Shown here one piece after another: positions 53,131 to 62,361 of a DNA stretch of 64,000 nt (positions are counted from its first letter, which is position 1; every line of letters begins with the position of its first letter). The notes under the pieces were generated by a model, which had not been told where the DNA came from, made no database searches, and saw nothing but the letters and a program-made list of their open reading frames with translations. Origin of the DNA: Bacteroidota bacterium. Its GTDB lineage: Bacteria > Bacteroidota > Bacteroidia > Chitinophagales > Chitinophagaceae. The DNA lies in the NCBI GenBank assembly GCA_030706685.1, contig JAUZOA010000002.1, positions 62,001-126,000 of the forward strand, in the 5' to 3' direction. Both the position numbers and the translations under genes were made by a program.

Positions 53131-54540
53131 ATGGAGAGTAATTTTAATAACAGGGAATTTGAACAGTATGTAAAAAGGAATGCGGACCAATACCGGATGA
53201 TCCCTTCTGAAAAGGTATGGAAAGGCATTAACAACGTTTTGCATACACGCCGAAAATGGTATGGTATCGGCCTTACTTTATTATTGCTGCTAACCGCAGT
53301 ATCTGTTACATGGGTAATGGTAAGTTACCCGGTATCTAAGATGCAGGCGCCTGTTGCTGCATTAAAATCCCCGGCAAATGAAATAACACAACCGGCCAAT
53401 ACTGGCCAGTCGGCCACAGGTTCTCCGTTGGAAAAAAGTATCAGCAATTTGCTGTCTTTTAATAGCAAACAGGAAAATAAAACTCCTTTTGATGAATCGA
53501 TGACCCTACCCGTGGATAATAATAATTTGTTACCCGCAACAGAGAGCAAACCCGGTGAGTTTATTGCAACAACATCCCCAGGTCTTTCATCAAAAGCTAA
53601 TACAGGCAAAATTGAGCCTGTTTCTGCCGGCATAAATACCAATACCGATAAAATTACATCGCAGGATATAGCATTACTACCAGGTATAAGGGTTCCCGAA
53701 GTAAACAACCTGCCGTTAGTAACGGAAAAAGCATACGGAAAAGATCAGGGAATTGATTACCCCCTGACTGTTGAAAGTGTGGTAAATTCCTACCAGGCAA
53801 AAAAAACAAGTAAAAGATTAATCTGGCAGGTTTATTTTATGCCCACAGTAAGCTATCGCAAGCTGAGTGAAAATAAATCATTCCAGGAGTCTTCATCTTC
53901 CGGTACTTCCAATTACCCTTTTGCCACTGCATCCGGCATAAACCAGGCCGTTACACACAGGTCTGATATGGGTCTTGAACTTGGGCTGTCTGCCAAATAC
54001 CCGATTTCGAAGAGTCTTAAACTGACAGGCGGTCTGCAATTCAATATCAACCGGTATGATATTAAAGCGGCTTACCTGTATAGCGGTGAGCAGGCTACTA
54101 TCAGTTTAAATGGCGGAAATGGTAATGACTTAGTGACTACCTGGACCAATTACCGCAATTACAATGGCTCCAAGTCAGACTGGTTAAAGAATTTCTATTT
54201 CTCTGTTTCTGCACCTGTAGGAGCCGAGTTGAAAGTATTGGGTAATAATAAAACCTATTTTGGCATAGCTGGTACTGTGCAGCCAACGTATATGATCGGG
54301 GATAAGACCTACCTGATCTCTTCTGATTATAAGAATTATGCGGAAGTCCCTGGTTTGATACGCCATGTTAACGTGAACACCAGCTTCGAAACTTTTATTT
54401 CTTATAAGAGTCACTCAACCCGTTGGCAGATAGGGCCGCAAATTCGTTACCAGGTTCTTTCCAGCTTCAAGGACAAATACCCGGTTAGGGAAAACCTGTT
54501 TGATTACGGTATAAAAATTGGCATCACGCTTAACCCCTGA
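53131..54540 (+). CDS. Anti-sigma-like trans-envelope protein with outer-membrane barrel
   Basis: 469 residues: a short cytoplasmic N-terminus (1-42: FEQYVKRNADQYRMIPSEKV, then WKGINNVLHTRRKW), one membrane helix (43-64), a long low-complexity Pro/Ser/Thr/Asn linker (about 65-225), and a C-terminal beta-rich region (about 229-469) resembling PorT-type outer-membrane barrels (LIWQVYFMPTVSYRKLS, GLELGLSAKYPIS, YGIKIGITLNP). Such N-termini next to ECF sigma genes in Bacteroidota are thought to be anti-sigma modules. The protein would thus span inner membrane, periplasm and outer membrane (inference). A strong hairpin follows. Confidence 0.75.
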   Translation: MESNFNNREFEQYVKRNADQYRMIPSEKVWKGINNVLHTRRKWYGIGLTLLLLLTAVSVTWVMVSYPVSKMQAPVAALKSPANEITQPANTGQSATGSPLEKSISNLLSFNSKQENKTPFDESMTLPVDNNNLLPATESKPGEFIATTSPGLSSKANTGKIEPVSAGINTNTDKITSQDIALLPGIRVPEVNNLPLVTEKAYGKDQGIDYPLTVESVVNSYQAKKTSKRLIWQVYFMPTVSYRKLSENKSFQESSSSGTSNYPFATASGINQAVTHRSDMGLELGLSAKYPISKSLKLTGGLQFNINRYDIKAAYLYSGEQATISLNGGNGNDLVTTWTNYRNYNGSKSDWLKNFYFSVSAPVGAELKVLGNNKTYFGIAGTVQPTYMIGDKTYLISSDYKNYAEVPGLIRHVNVNTSFETFISYKSHSTRWQIGPQIRYQVLSSFKDKYPVRENLFDYGIKIGITLNP

Positions 54541-54562
54541 TTCATTCAATATTGTTTATAAT

Positions 54563-54598
54563 AAATATCCGGTCCCGCCTAGGCAGGGCCGGATATTT
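54563..54598 (+). terminator. Terminator after the trans-envelope protein gene
   Basis: AAATATCCGG (54563-54572) pairs with CCGGATATTT (54589-54598), and the stem extends inward through a T-G wobble and two G-C pairs, about 13 bp in all. The run of T is built into the stem. Confidence 0.7.
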
Positions 54599-54629
54599 AT
54601 TTCAATGCTGTTTGTATTAATTTTAGTGC

Positions 54630-55217
54630 ATGAAAAATATATATCGCCCGGTATTCGTATTGCTGATTTTATCTTTATTCATTACCTGTAAACAAAAGAA
54701 AAATGAAAAAGCTGAAAAGGGAAGCTTTATCCCGGTTACCTCTATCATCAAAGCACAGTTGAATCACATTGATACCTCGTTTTACTCAATTAGTAAAGTA
54801 ACCTATATCGACAGCAGTCACAGCGATACAACCTATATCAAAAGAGAAGATATCCGGAATTTAGCCGCAGATTTTTTAGCGATTCCTGATTTATCTAAAA
54901 CGGAGTACACTGAAGAAAATATTCCCGGTCCCCTGGACTATCAAACTACGATTACTTATAAACCTATTGCCCCGGATAAAGGAGATGTTCAGCGGGTAGA
55001 CCTGGTCATAGGCCCTGATAATGCAGCAGCCGGAAACGGGCAAATACAGTCTATCTTTATACAACAATCTTTTACAAACAAGGACAGCAGCGTGGTAAAA
55101 AAAATGTTGTGGCAGGTAAACAGGAGTTTCCAGGTAACCATCACCAGGCAACTACCCGGCGGGAAAGAGACCTATTCAACCTATAAAGTAATATGGAACG
55201 GGGATGAACCTGAATGA
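54630..55217 (+). CDS. Lipoprotein, unknown function
   Basis: 195 residues. Signal peptide with lipobox FITC (Cys21). The mature part after a Lys-rich spacer has VTSIIKAQLNHIDTSFYSIS, a predicted helix, then beta strands (KVTYIDSSHSDTTYIKRED, TTITYKPIAPD, RVDLVIGPDN, FQVTITRQLPGG). I do not recognise the family. Its stop overlaps the uvrC start by 4 bases (ATGA), so the two are translated from one message. Confidence 0.7.
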   Translation: MKNIYRPVFVLLILSLFITCKQKKNEKAEKGSFIPVTSIIKAQLNHIDTSFYSISKVTYIDSSHSDTTYIKREDIRNLAADFLAIPDLSKTEYTEENIPGPLDYQTTITYKPIAPDKGDVQRVDLVIGPDNAAAGNGQIQSIFIQQSFTNKDSSVVKKMLWQVNRSFQVTITRQLPGGKETYSTYKVIWNGDEPE

Positions 55218-57025
55218 CAAGTGCCGAATTTCAACATATAGCTTCTTCACTTCCCCAGCAACCCGGGATCTACAAATACTATAATTCGCGGGATGAATTG
55301 ATATACGTGGGAAAAGCAAAGAATATCCGCAAACGGGTCAGTTCCTATTTTACGAAAACATTTACGACGTATAAAACACATGAACTTGTTCAGCGGATTA
55401 CCCGCATTGAATTCACGATCGTCAATTCAGAACAGGATGCTTTTTTGCTGGAAAATTCGCTGATCAAAGAGTATCAGCCTGTATTTAATATTAACCTGAA
55501 GGATGACAAAAGCTATCCGTATATTGTTATTAAGAATGAGCCTTTTCCCCGTGTTTTTCTTACCCGCAGAAAAATCGATGACGGATCAGAATACCTGGGT
55601 CCCTATACTTCAGTAAAAAAGGTAAGAGAACTGCTTGATTTCATCAGGCAAACCATTCAGTTGCGCACCTGCTCCCTGAACCTCATCCAAAAAAATATTG
55701 AAAACAAAAAATTCAAGGTCTGCCTGGAATACCATTTGGGGAACTGTAAGGGACCTTGTGAAGGATTGCAAACGGCCGGGGATTATAATGAAAATCTTGC
55801 CTTGCTTAAAAACCTTTTAAGGGGCAATCTTTCACCGGTCATTCGTCATTATAAGGAGGAAATGAAACATTTTGCCGTTGATCTTGCCTTTGAAAAAGCA
55901 GCCCTCATCAAAAAAAAGATCGACTACCTGGAGAATTACCAGGCCAGGTCAGTAGTAGCAAATGTAAGAACCGGTAATCTTGATGTTTTTTCCATCCGCC
56001 AGTTGACAGACAAAGACGTCGCTTTCGTTAATTACCTGATGGTAAGAAACGGCACTATTGTACAGACGCAAACCACGAAAGTGGAAACCCACCTTGACGA
56101 AACACAGGAAGAGATTCTCATTTTTTCGATAGGACAGCTAAGGTCAACTTTTAACAGTGATGCTGCTGAGATCATTGTTCCTTTCATCATAGAATACCCG
56201 GAAAAGGACATAGTGATAACAGTTCCTAAAGGGGGAGATAAAAGAAAGCTGCTCGAGCTTTCTGAAAAAAACGTTAATTACTTTATTGAAGAAATAAAGA
56301 ATAAAGAGCGGCTGAAACTGAATGTAAATACAGAACATACCAGGCTGCTCAGGCAATTACAGGATGATCTCCAGTTGCCCGGACTGCCGGTTCAGATAGA
56401 ATGCTTTGATAACTCCAATTTCCAGGGAAGTTACCCGGTATCTGCTATGGTAAGCTTTAAAAACGGGGAACCGAGTAAAAAGGATTACCGGCATTTTAAT
56501 ATAAAAACAGTACAGGGCATCAATGATTTTGCTACGATGAAAGAAGCCGTTTCCAGGCGCTATAAAAGGCTGCTGGAAGAAAACCAGGATTTCCCCCAGC
56601 TAATCATTATTGATGGCGGAAAGGGCCAGTTAAGCGCTGCCGTTACAGCTATGCAGGAGTTGGGAATCACCGGGCGGGCAACACTTATCGGGTTGGCGAA
56701 AAATGAAGAAGAAATATTCTTTGCCGGTGATAAGGAATCCCTAAAGCTGCCTTATAACAGCAACAGCCTTAAATTAATCCGCCGGATCAGGGACGAAGTA
56801 CACCGGTTCGGAATTACCTTCCACAGGAAAAAGAGAAGCAAGGGGACATTTAAGAATGAGCTGGAGGATATTCCGGGGATCGGTGAGTCAACGGCCAACC
56901 TTTTGCTGAAAGAATTTAAATCCGTAAAAAATATTAAGCACCAGCCCAAAGATGACCTGGCAAAACTGATCGGAAAGGCCAAAGCGGAAATGGTGATAAA
57001 TTACTTTAATCCACAGGGTAAATAA
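55214..57025 (+). CDS. uvrC: Excinuclease ABC subunit C
   Basis: Makes the two incisions in nucleotide excision repair with UvrA and UvrB. 603 residues: GIY-YIG nuclease domain (PGIYKYYNSRDELIYVGKAK, near residues 17-36), UvrB-binding UVR region (VDLAFEKAALIKKKIDYLEN), RNase H-like endonuclease half with IECFDNSNFQGSYPVSAM and IIDGGKGQLSAA, and a C-terminal helix-hairpin-helix pair (EDIPGIGESTANLLLKEF). All parts complete. Coupled to the upstream lipoprotein gene by overlapping stop and start. Confidence 0.97.
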   Translation: MTSAEFQHIASSLPQQPGIYKYYNSRDELIYVGKAKNIRKRVSSYFTKTFTTYKTHELVQRITRIEFTIVNSEQDAFLLENSLIKEYQPVFNINLKDDKSYPYIVIKNEPFPRVFLTRRKIDDGSEYLGPYTSVKKVRELLDFIRQTIQLRTCSLNLIQKNIENKKFKVCLEYHLGNCKGPCEGLQTAGDYNENLALLKNLLRGNLSPVIRHYKEEMKHFAVDLAFEKAALIKKKIDYLENYQARSVVANVRTGNLDVFSIRQLTDKDVAFVNYLMVRNGTIVQTQTTKVETHLDETQEEILIFSIGQLRSTFNSDAAEIIVPFIIEYPEKDIVITVPKGGDKRKLLELSEKNVNYFIEEIKNKERLKLNVNTEHTRLLRQLQDDLQLPGLPVQIECFDNSNFQGSYPVSAMVSFKNGEPSKKDYRHFNIKTVQGINDFATMKEAVSRRYKRLLEENQDFPQLIIIDGGKGQLSAAVTAMQELGITGRATLIGLAKNEEEIFFAGDKESLKLPYNSNSLKLIRRIRDEVHRFGITFHRKKRSKGTFKNELEDIPGIGESTANLLLKEFKSVKNIKHQPKDDLAKLIGKAKAEMVINYFNPQGK

Positions 57026-57079
57026 CGGCTCTGCAAGAAGGTTAATTGAGCTTGTGCGATGGGGAAAATACGGCAAAAA

Positions 57080-57113
57080 AATGGGGCCCGGATAGAAATC
57101 CAGCCCCGTTTTT
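57080..57113 (+). terminator. Terminator of uvrC
   Basis: GGGGC (57083-57087) and GCCCC (57103-57107), with an inner GGAT/ATCC pair around AGAA, followed by GTTTTT. Confidence 0.7.
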
Positions 57114-57232
57114 AAAATCCAATATCCTATGAAAAACCGAGACGAAAATACAACAATTATCCAATTTTCCTATAGGAGTTTTACGATTTTTGGGGCTTTT
57201 TTCAAATTATTTAATGCTAAAGTTTTACAAAT

Positions 57233-57261
57233 AAAAAAGCCCTTTAAAAAGGGCTTTTTTT
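57233..57261. terminator. Bidirectional terminator between uvrC and gldN
   Basis: AAAAAAGCCCTTT (57233-57245) is complementary to AAAGGGCTTTTTT (57248-57260) around two A residues (effective loop larger). It serves the minus-strand gldN gene, which ends at 57287, and backs up the uvrC terminator. Confidence 0.85.
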
Positions 57262-57286
57262 AGTAAGATATCCTGAGGTTTGATTA

Positions 57287-58318
57287 TTAATAAGACCAAA
57301 GATCCTGTTCGTAATTAAATATCTTTTCTTTGATATTATCACCTTCTAAAAGAGCAAGGATAGGATCCTTGATATAATTTCTTATGAATTTATTCTGGGG
57401 ATTGTCCATTGTTGATTTCACAATGTAACTGCTGAACATTCTGCTTTCCAGGAGTTCCTCCCAGGTCATACGGCTTTGGCCCATATTCTTCGGATTATAG
57501 ACCTCGTACCGTGCAAATATGGGTCTCATATCGGGATAATAAACCCAGAACAGGGGAGTTGATCCGCGTTCGGTTTTTCCGTCTACCCCGTAAATGATCT
57601 TTAAAGGAGCGATCCCAATGATACGCACAAACATCCTGCTTGATTCGCGGTCAAAAACCCAGTCTTCTTTTATCCTGAATTTAAGAACATCATCAGGGTT
57701 CAGGGTATTGCAGGTAACGGTATAGTGATCAATTTTTGTAGGATCCTTAAGATCATAAACGGGCAATGTATCACATTTGTTTCCCCCGTTTAAGGCTTTT
57801 TGAAAACTGGCTGAATCAAGAGGTGTGGTAAACCTGTCGTCATCAGGATTAAATGCCGTTACTTTTCCTTCTTTTATTGCCTTTACAATGATGCTGACGA
57901 AACGCTGGTCGCCGTTATCATCTTCAGCCTTGAACCGGAAGACCTGGTTTATTTTTTCCCTGGTATCAATTTCGCGCCATACTCTCTCACTGAATAAGGC
58001 GTCATCAGCCCTTAAATTCTCATAAGGAAGAGGCGTACGATTATTGATGGGCTTTTCAAAAGGTCCATCCTGCCGCAAAGATGGCTTCGTAGAATCGTTA
58101 AATCCTCCAACAGCGGGCGCGACTTCGATCCGGGCATTACCGTAAGGATTATAATTCGTAGGAGCCTGGCTATTCACAACCTGTTGCTTTTGCGCAGTGT
58201 CGGGCTTCTGCGTATTAGCCCGCCGGGTACGTCCCCTCTGGGCATCTGCGCTTGCCACTGTTCCAAGAAAAACAGCGAGCAAAACAACCAGTTTCAGATA
58301 TGTCTTTTTCATTATCAA
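57287..58318 (-). CDS. gldN: Gliding motility / type IX secretion protein GldN
   Basis: 343 residues with a signal peptide (cleavage at ASA-D near 26), a Gln/Asn/Pro-rich spacer, then the GldN/PorN domain: YENLRADDALFSERVWREID, REKINQVFRFKAEDDNGDQR, VFDRESSRMFVRIIGIAPLK and TWEELLESRMFSSYIVKSTM. GldN is the periplasmic partner that forms a complex with GldK at the outer-membrane ring of the T9SS. Last gene of gldL-gldM-gldN; 16 bases after gldM, followed by a strong terminator. Confidence 0.95.
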   Translation of the reverse strand: MIMKKTYLKLVVLLAVFLGTVASADAQRGRTRRANTQKPDTAQKQQVVNSQAPTNYNPYGNARIEVAPAVGGFNDSTKPSLRQDGPFEKPINNRTPLPYENLRADDALFSERVWREIDTREKINQVFRFKAEDDNGDQRFVSIIVKAIKEGKVTAFNPDDDRFTTPLDSASFQKALNGGNKCDTLPVYDLKDPTKIDHYTVTCNTLNPDDVLKFRIKEDWVFDRESSRMFVRIIGIAPLKIIYGVDGKTERGSTPLFWVYYPDMRPIFARYEVYNPKNMGQSRMTWEELLESRMFSSYIVKSTMDNPQNKFIRNYIKDPILALLEGDNIKEKIFNYEQDLWSY

Positions 58319-58334
58319 AAATTAAAGTCGATTA

Positions 58335-59864
58335 TTATCTCAAATTAAAAATCAATGGCGTCAATTTCCTGGTTCTGCCATCAGGCCCTACGGCACGGAT
58401 ATCTTCGATAGTGATAAAGGATCCGGCTTTACATTTGCTTATGATGCTCCTGGCTTCATTCCAGGCAGCACCTGTATTGGCTTTTTCTTCCAGGTTCTCA
58501 AATCCTTCACCATCTCCTGTCATACGGAAACTGACAACATTAAACTGGGTCTCGTAAAAGAAGTTTTTCACGATTGCATTCACCCCTGCTTGTGATTTGA
58601 ACAACTGTGCGGAGATATCGCCGCTTTCGTTGCCACCTACACGCGGAGTAGGGTCAGGGATGGAGCGCACACGGAACTTCATGGGAGTTACCTTACCGTC
58701 AGGAGTGGTCACGCTGATAATACAATTGTCTGTCTCCTGGTTAACACGTGCAATATAATGACCCGGTTCTCCGGCACTATTAAGTGAGCCTGCAACACCT
58801 GTCATATTTACTTTTAACTGGCTTGCACTACCACTACCGGAAACTGTAACAGGGTTGTCAACACCGATGAACAAAACGTTCATTTTATCTAATTGTACTG
58901 CAGCATTGGATTGACCAACTGTATATTCAATATCTTTTTCAATAGACTGCTTCTTACCATCCTGGTCAGTAAACACGATATGAACAGGAATTTTATGGCT
59001 GCCTAATCCTTCTCCTGAAATTTCTTTCTTAGCCGTTCCGTCAGTACCCACGGCAACAGGAGAACCATTTATTGTAATCTCCGGCTTTACGGCTGTACTA
59101 AATCCACCTACTCCGGCTGTAACATTGATCTTTTGACCGGGCAGGATATAATTAGCATCTGCTACCGCTATAGCTGCAAAAGCATCATTTCTAATAACAA
59201 CTTCTCCTACTTTTTTGTGACAGAATTCAACCAGTTTATTCTCAGATGTCTTTACATCATTTTGAAATTTACTGAGAATGGTCAGAGCTGCTACCGAAGG
59301 AACCATGTGGAAATAAGCATACTCCCATGATTTCTTGCCGCCCTCTTTACCACCCGGTCCTTCCAGGTTAATGGGCAGGCTTTGAGCAAATTCCTTATTT
59401 ATTTCCGGGTCTACATTTAAGACCTTGGTTTTAAAATCAGATAATTTCGTATACAAGTTCTTACCTGCTCCTTTGTCGATCATGATCCGGGTAGGCACAT
59501 CCAGGTTATCTTCCTTATAACTTTTGGCCGGGTCTTTAGGATCACCACCTGATTTTGTAAGGATTTCATCTTTTAATGACTGTATAAAACTATTTACTTC
59601 TTTGGCGAGACTTTGAACATTTTGTGCCTTAGGATACCACTCCTGCGCTTTCGCGGCAGTCGAAGGATCTTTTAACTTTTGTTCCAGCGAAGTCATAATA
59701 TGATCGGTGGAGGCAGATACAGTAGTATTCGTAGTCTCTAAGCTATGATTAACCGTTTTAAAGGCATTCAGAATCTCAGCAGATACATTCAGTGCCAGCA
59801 GCGCTGTAAGCACCAAATACATCATATTGATCATTTTCTGCCGCGGCTCGCGAGGTAATGACAT
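58335..59864 (-). CDS. gldM: Gliding motility / type IX secretion motor protein GldM
   Basis: 509 residues. N-terminal cytoplasmic stub and single membrane helix (MMYLVLTALLALNVSAEIL near 14-32), then a long periplasmic part with the helical D1 region and beta-rich D2-D4 domains (SWEYAYFHMVPSVAALTILS, VRNDAFAAIAVADANYILPG type segments, PDPTPRVGGNESGDIS near the end). GldM and GldL form the proton-driven rotary motor of T9SS and gliding. 98 bases after gldL, 16 before gldN. Length and order fit the conserved operon. Confidence 0.96.
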   Translation of the reverse strand: MSLPREPRQKMINMMYLVLTALLALNVSAEILNAFKTVNHSLETTNTTVSASTDHIMTSLEQKLKDPSTAAKAQEWYPKAQNVQSLAKEVNSFIQSLKDEILTKSGGDPKDPAKSYKEDNLDVPTRIMIDKGAGKNLYTKLSDFKTKVLNVDPEINKEFAQSLPINLEGPGGKEGGKKSWEYAYFHMVPSVAALTILSKFQNDVKTSENKLVEFCHKKVGEVVIRNDAFAAIAVADANYILPGQKINVTAGVGGFSTAVKPEITINGSPVAVGTDGTAKKEISGEGLGSHKIPVHIVFTDQDGKKQSIEKDIEYTVGQSNAAVQLDKMNVLFIGVDNPVTVSGSGSASQLKVNMTGVAGSLNSAGEPGHYIARVNQETDNCIISVTTPDGKVTPMKFRVRSIPDPTPRVGGNESGDISAQLFKSQAGVNAIVKNFFYETQFNVVSFRMTGDGEGFENLEEKANTGAAWNEARSIISKCKAGSFITIEDIRAVGPDGRTRKLTPLIFNLR

Positions 59865-59962
59865 GGCGATTAATGGTTTTAAATATTAGAACTGGTGACG
59901 TTCAAAAATCACGGGATACGGGATACGGATATTAAAAACAAACCCTTATTCCGATGTTAGTA

Positions 59963-60790
59963 TTAGTTGCGACCTTGCATTGCACTGAGCATATTGCCAT
60001 AAATGCTATTCAGGCGGCCCAGGTTATTCGCTAATAAAGCAATCTGGTCATGAGCCTTTTTGGCATCACCCACACTGCCTTCCATTGCCTGAGATGCATT
60101 GACCAGGTTGCTGTAGAACTGGTTCATAGCTTTCAGGTGGTTATTAGTATCCTGCAACTCGAGTTCATAAATCGTATTCAGGGAAGACAGGTTTTTAGTT
60201 AATACCTGCACTTGCTCATGGAATTGTTTTGTTCCTTCTGCGGCTGCATTGAAATGCTGGATACTATTGGCTGCGCCAACATAAGCCTCCTTCATTTGTC
60301 CTAATGCGCCGGCTGCCTCACGGGTCTTGCTGGTATAGTCGCCTGTTGCAGAAACTATATCCGTTATATCAGACATTTTATCAACTGTACCGCCGAGTTT
60401 TTTAAAGTTTTCACTCAAACGACCAAGGTTGGCCGGAGTAATATCAGCTTCGCGGAGCATATCCTCCATCTTCGTCAAAGCAGGATTACCGCCGCTGTTT
60501 CCTAAAGCGAGAGGAGTAACCTCAAATTTTCCTGTACGGGCTTTCTCTACATCAGGATGTTCGTTGATGTTAGGGAAATAACGCTGCCAATGTGGTTCTT
60601 CCGGGGGAGGCACCATGAATGCCATCACAAGGAACACAAGAACTTCAGATAAGAGACCTAAAGTGATCATTTCATCCGCAGCGGGCCAGTGACGAATTTT
60701 AAAGAGAGCACCGAGGATAACCACGGCTGCAAAAAAAGCGAAAATAAAGTTGAGGACTACCTGACCTCTGTGAGTTTTAAAAAACAGCAT
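59963..60790 (-). CDS. gldL: Gliding motility / type IX secretion motor protein GldL
   Basis: 275 residues. Two membrane helices at about 9-28 and 42-61 (VVLNFIFAFFAAVVILGALF and LGLLSEVLVFLVMAFMVP), joined by KIRHWPAADEMIT, then a long cytoplasmic helical tail (from about 70). Conserved Glu/Lys in the helices carry the proton path; Glu near 40-49 is present. Forms a pentamer around GldM in the inner membrane. The gene is separated from gldK by 117 bases containing a strong terminator-like hairpin. Confidence 0.95.
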   Translation of the reverse strand: MLFFKTHRGQVVLNFIFAFFAAVVILGALFKIRHWPAADEMITLGLLSEVLVFLVMAFMVPPPEEPHWQRYFPNINEHPDVEKARTGKFEVTPLALGNSGGNPALTKMEDMLREADITPANLGRLSENFKKLGGTVDKMSDITDIVSATGDYTSKTREAAGALGQMKEAYVGAANSIQHFNAAAEGTKQFHEQVQVLTKNLSSLNTIYELELQDTNNHLKAMNQFYSNLVNASQAMEGSVGDAKKAHDQIALLANNLGRLNSIYGNMLSAMQGRN

Positions 60791-60858
60791 AATGGGTTCG
60801 TTTTATAGATTATTAATGTTTTACTTGAAACGGCTTAAGTAAGGAAAAAATTGTACTC

Positions 60859-60894
60859 AAAAAAAAAAGAGGTCATAGAGAAAAGACCTCTTTT
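60859..60894 (-). terminator. Intrinsic terminator or attenuator between gldK and gldL
   Basis: AAAAGAGGTC (60865-60874) pairs perfectly with GACCTCTTTT (60885-60894) around a 10-base loop; on the minus strand it is followed by a run of T residues (bases 60859-60864 and beyond). It lies 14 bases after the gldK stop, inside the gld cluster. Confidence 0.85.
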
Positions 60895-60907
60895 AATACG
60901 TTTAAAA

Positions 60908-62218
60908 TCAACGGCGACCTTTTGGCGGAGCTGCCGGTAAATCAATTACGTCACGGAATCCAATATAAGATTTTGCTGAATCCTGGTATTCGTAAGTGCT
61001 TGTACCGCACTGGAGATAGTATCCGACATCCTTCCAGCTTCCTCCACGGATTATTTTACGCTTCATCAACGGGAGATCATCATCTTTTGCATTATAACGA
61101 ACATCCGGGTTCAAATCATGCTGGAAGTTATTACGGCCTTCGTAGTAAATGGAAGATGTCCACTCAGCTACATTACCCGCCATACAATACAGACCAAAAT
61201 CATTCGGCCAGTAAGCATCGGCGCGTACCGTATAGAATCCGCCATCTTCAGGATAGTTACCGCGACCAGGTTTAAAGTTGGCCATTAAACATCCTTTCTT
61301 ATTGCGGAGATAATAGTTACCCCAGGGGAACATGGATTGCGAACGTCCGCCACGGGCTGCGTATTCCCATTGAGCTTCTGTCGGCAAACGGAAATCTGAT
61401 TCCTGTACCCTATTCTTACCATCCAGCCATGCATTCAGGAAATGTGTTCTCCATTCAGAGAAAGCGGTTGCCTGTTTCCAGTTAACGCCTACTACCGGGT
61501 AGTTACCAAAAGCAGGGTGAGAAAAATAACGTTTGGTCATTGGCTCGTTATAGGAATAAGCGAAATCGCGTATCCAAACCAATGTATCAGGATAAATAGG
61601 AACATCTTTCCTGACGATGAATTTAGACCTGGGCTTACCTGCGTTTTCTCTTGCGGCCGCTTCTTTCAGGTCAAATATCTCGGAGTGATAAATAAGCTTG
61701 GTAGGGTCGATTTCCTTTTTTCCGAAAATCCTGTCATCAGGAGAAAGGATCAGATCTGTATTCCCTAATGCTTCTATATTTTTGGGATCATTCCATTTGA
61801 AAGTCTTCATCTTGACCCAGTCTACATATTCATTTCCATCGGAACCGGATTTTACATTTCCGAGTTTTCGGGCAGCTACTGAGTCACGAACCCAGAATAC
61901 AAACTGGCGGTATTCGTTGTTGGTGATCTCTGTTGCATCCATCCAGAATCCACTAATGGATACGGAACGGTTACGGGCGCTGAATGAATAAGCGGGATCC
62001 TCATCACTTGGACCCATATGGAATGTACCCTGGGGAATGTATACCATACCCGGTGGTTTCGGGAGGACATACCTGGCACCCGGAGAAATTCCATGCACCT
62101 GACCATCATTCGGCAAAGTGCCACCTTTGTTTTTCTTTCCCATGATTCCACAACCGGAAAGCATCATGATGCAAACCGCTGCAAATAAGGGATAATAGGG
62201 GTTTTTCAGTTTCTTCAT
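60908..62218 (-). CDS. gldK: Gliding motility / type IX secretion lipoprotein GldK
   Basis: 436 residues from the ATG at 62218, chosen because the lipobox MLSGC (Cys23) then sits at the usual place; an in-frame start further up adds 17 residues without signal character. The mature part is a formylglycine-generating-enzyme-like (SUMF1) fold without the catalytic purpose: PPGMVYIPQGTFHMGPSDED, FWMDATEITNNEYRQFVFWV, FRLPTEAQWEYAARGG and IIRGGSWKDVGYYLQCG. GldK forms the outer-membrane ring with GldN. A TATATTTG box lies upstream. Confidence 0.96.
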   Translation of the reverse strand: MKKLKNPYYPLFAAVCIMMLSGCGIMGKKNKGGTLPNDGQVHGISPGARYVLPKPPGMVYIPQGTFHMGPSDEDPAYSFSARNRSVSISGFWMDATEITNNEYRQFVFWVRDSVAARKLGNVKSGSDGNEYVDWVKMKTFKWNDPKNIEALGNTDLILSPDDRIFGKKEIDPTKLIYHSEIFDLKEAAARENAGKPRSKFIVRKDVPIYPDTLVWIRDFAYSYNEPMTKRYFSHPAFGNYPVVGVNWKQATAFSEWRTHFLNAWLDGKNRVQESDFRLPTEAQWEYAARGGRSQSMFPWGNYYLRNKKGCLMANFKPGRGNYPEDGGFYTVRADAYWPNDFGLYCMAGNVAEWTSSIYYEGRNNFQHDLNPDVRYNAKDDDLPLMKRKIIRGGSWKDVGYYLQCGTSTYEYQDSAKSYIGFRDVIDLPAAPPKGRR

Positions 62219-62237
62219 ATACTTAGAGGGTATTGGG

Positions 62238-62245
62238 CAAATATA
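62238..62245 (-). promoter_or_regulatory. Putative -7 box of gldK
   Basis: TATATTTG on the minus strand matches TAnnTTTG; a TTG about 23 bases upstream (62269-62271) can serve as the -33 element. Leader of about 16 bases. One of the best promoter matches in the window. Confidence 0.6.
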
Positions 62246-62361
62246 ATATTTTGGTTTATTCGCTACCACAACATTACCATTTATTTTTTTATATACAAAT
62301 CGGGTTTTACGAAGTAAATTATCTAACGGGAAATGGGCGATTTTATTGTATTAACAGAAAA

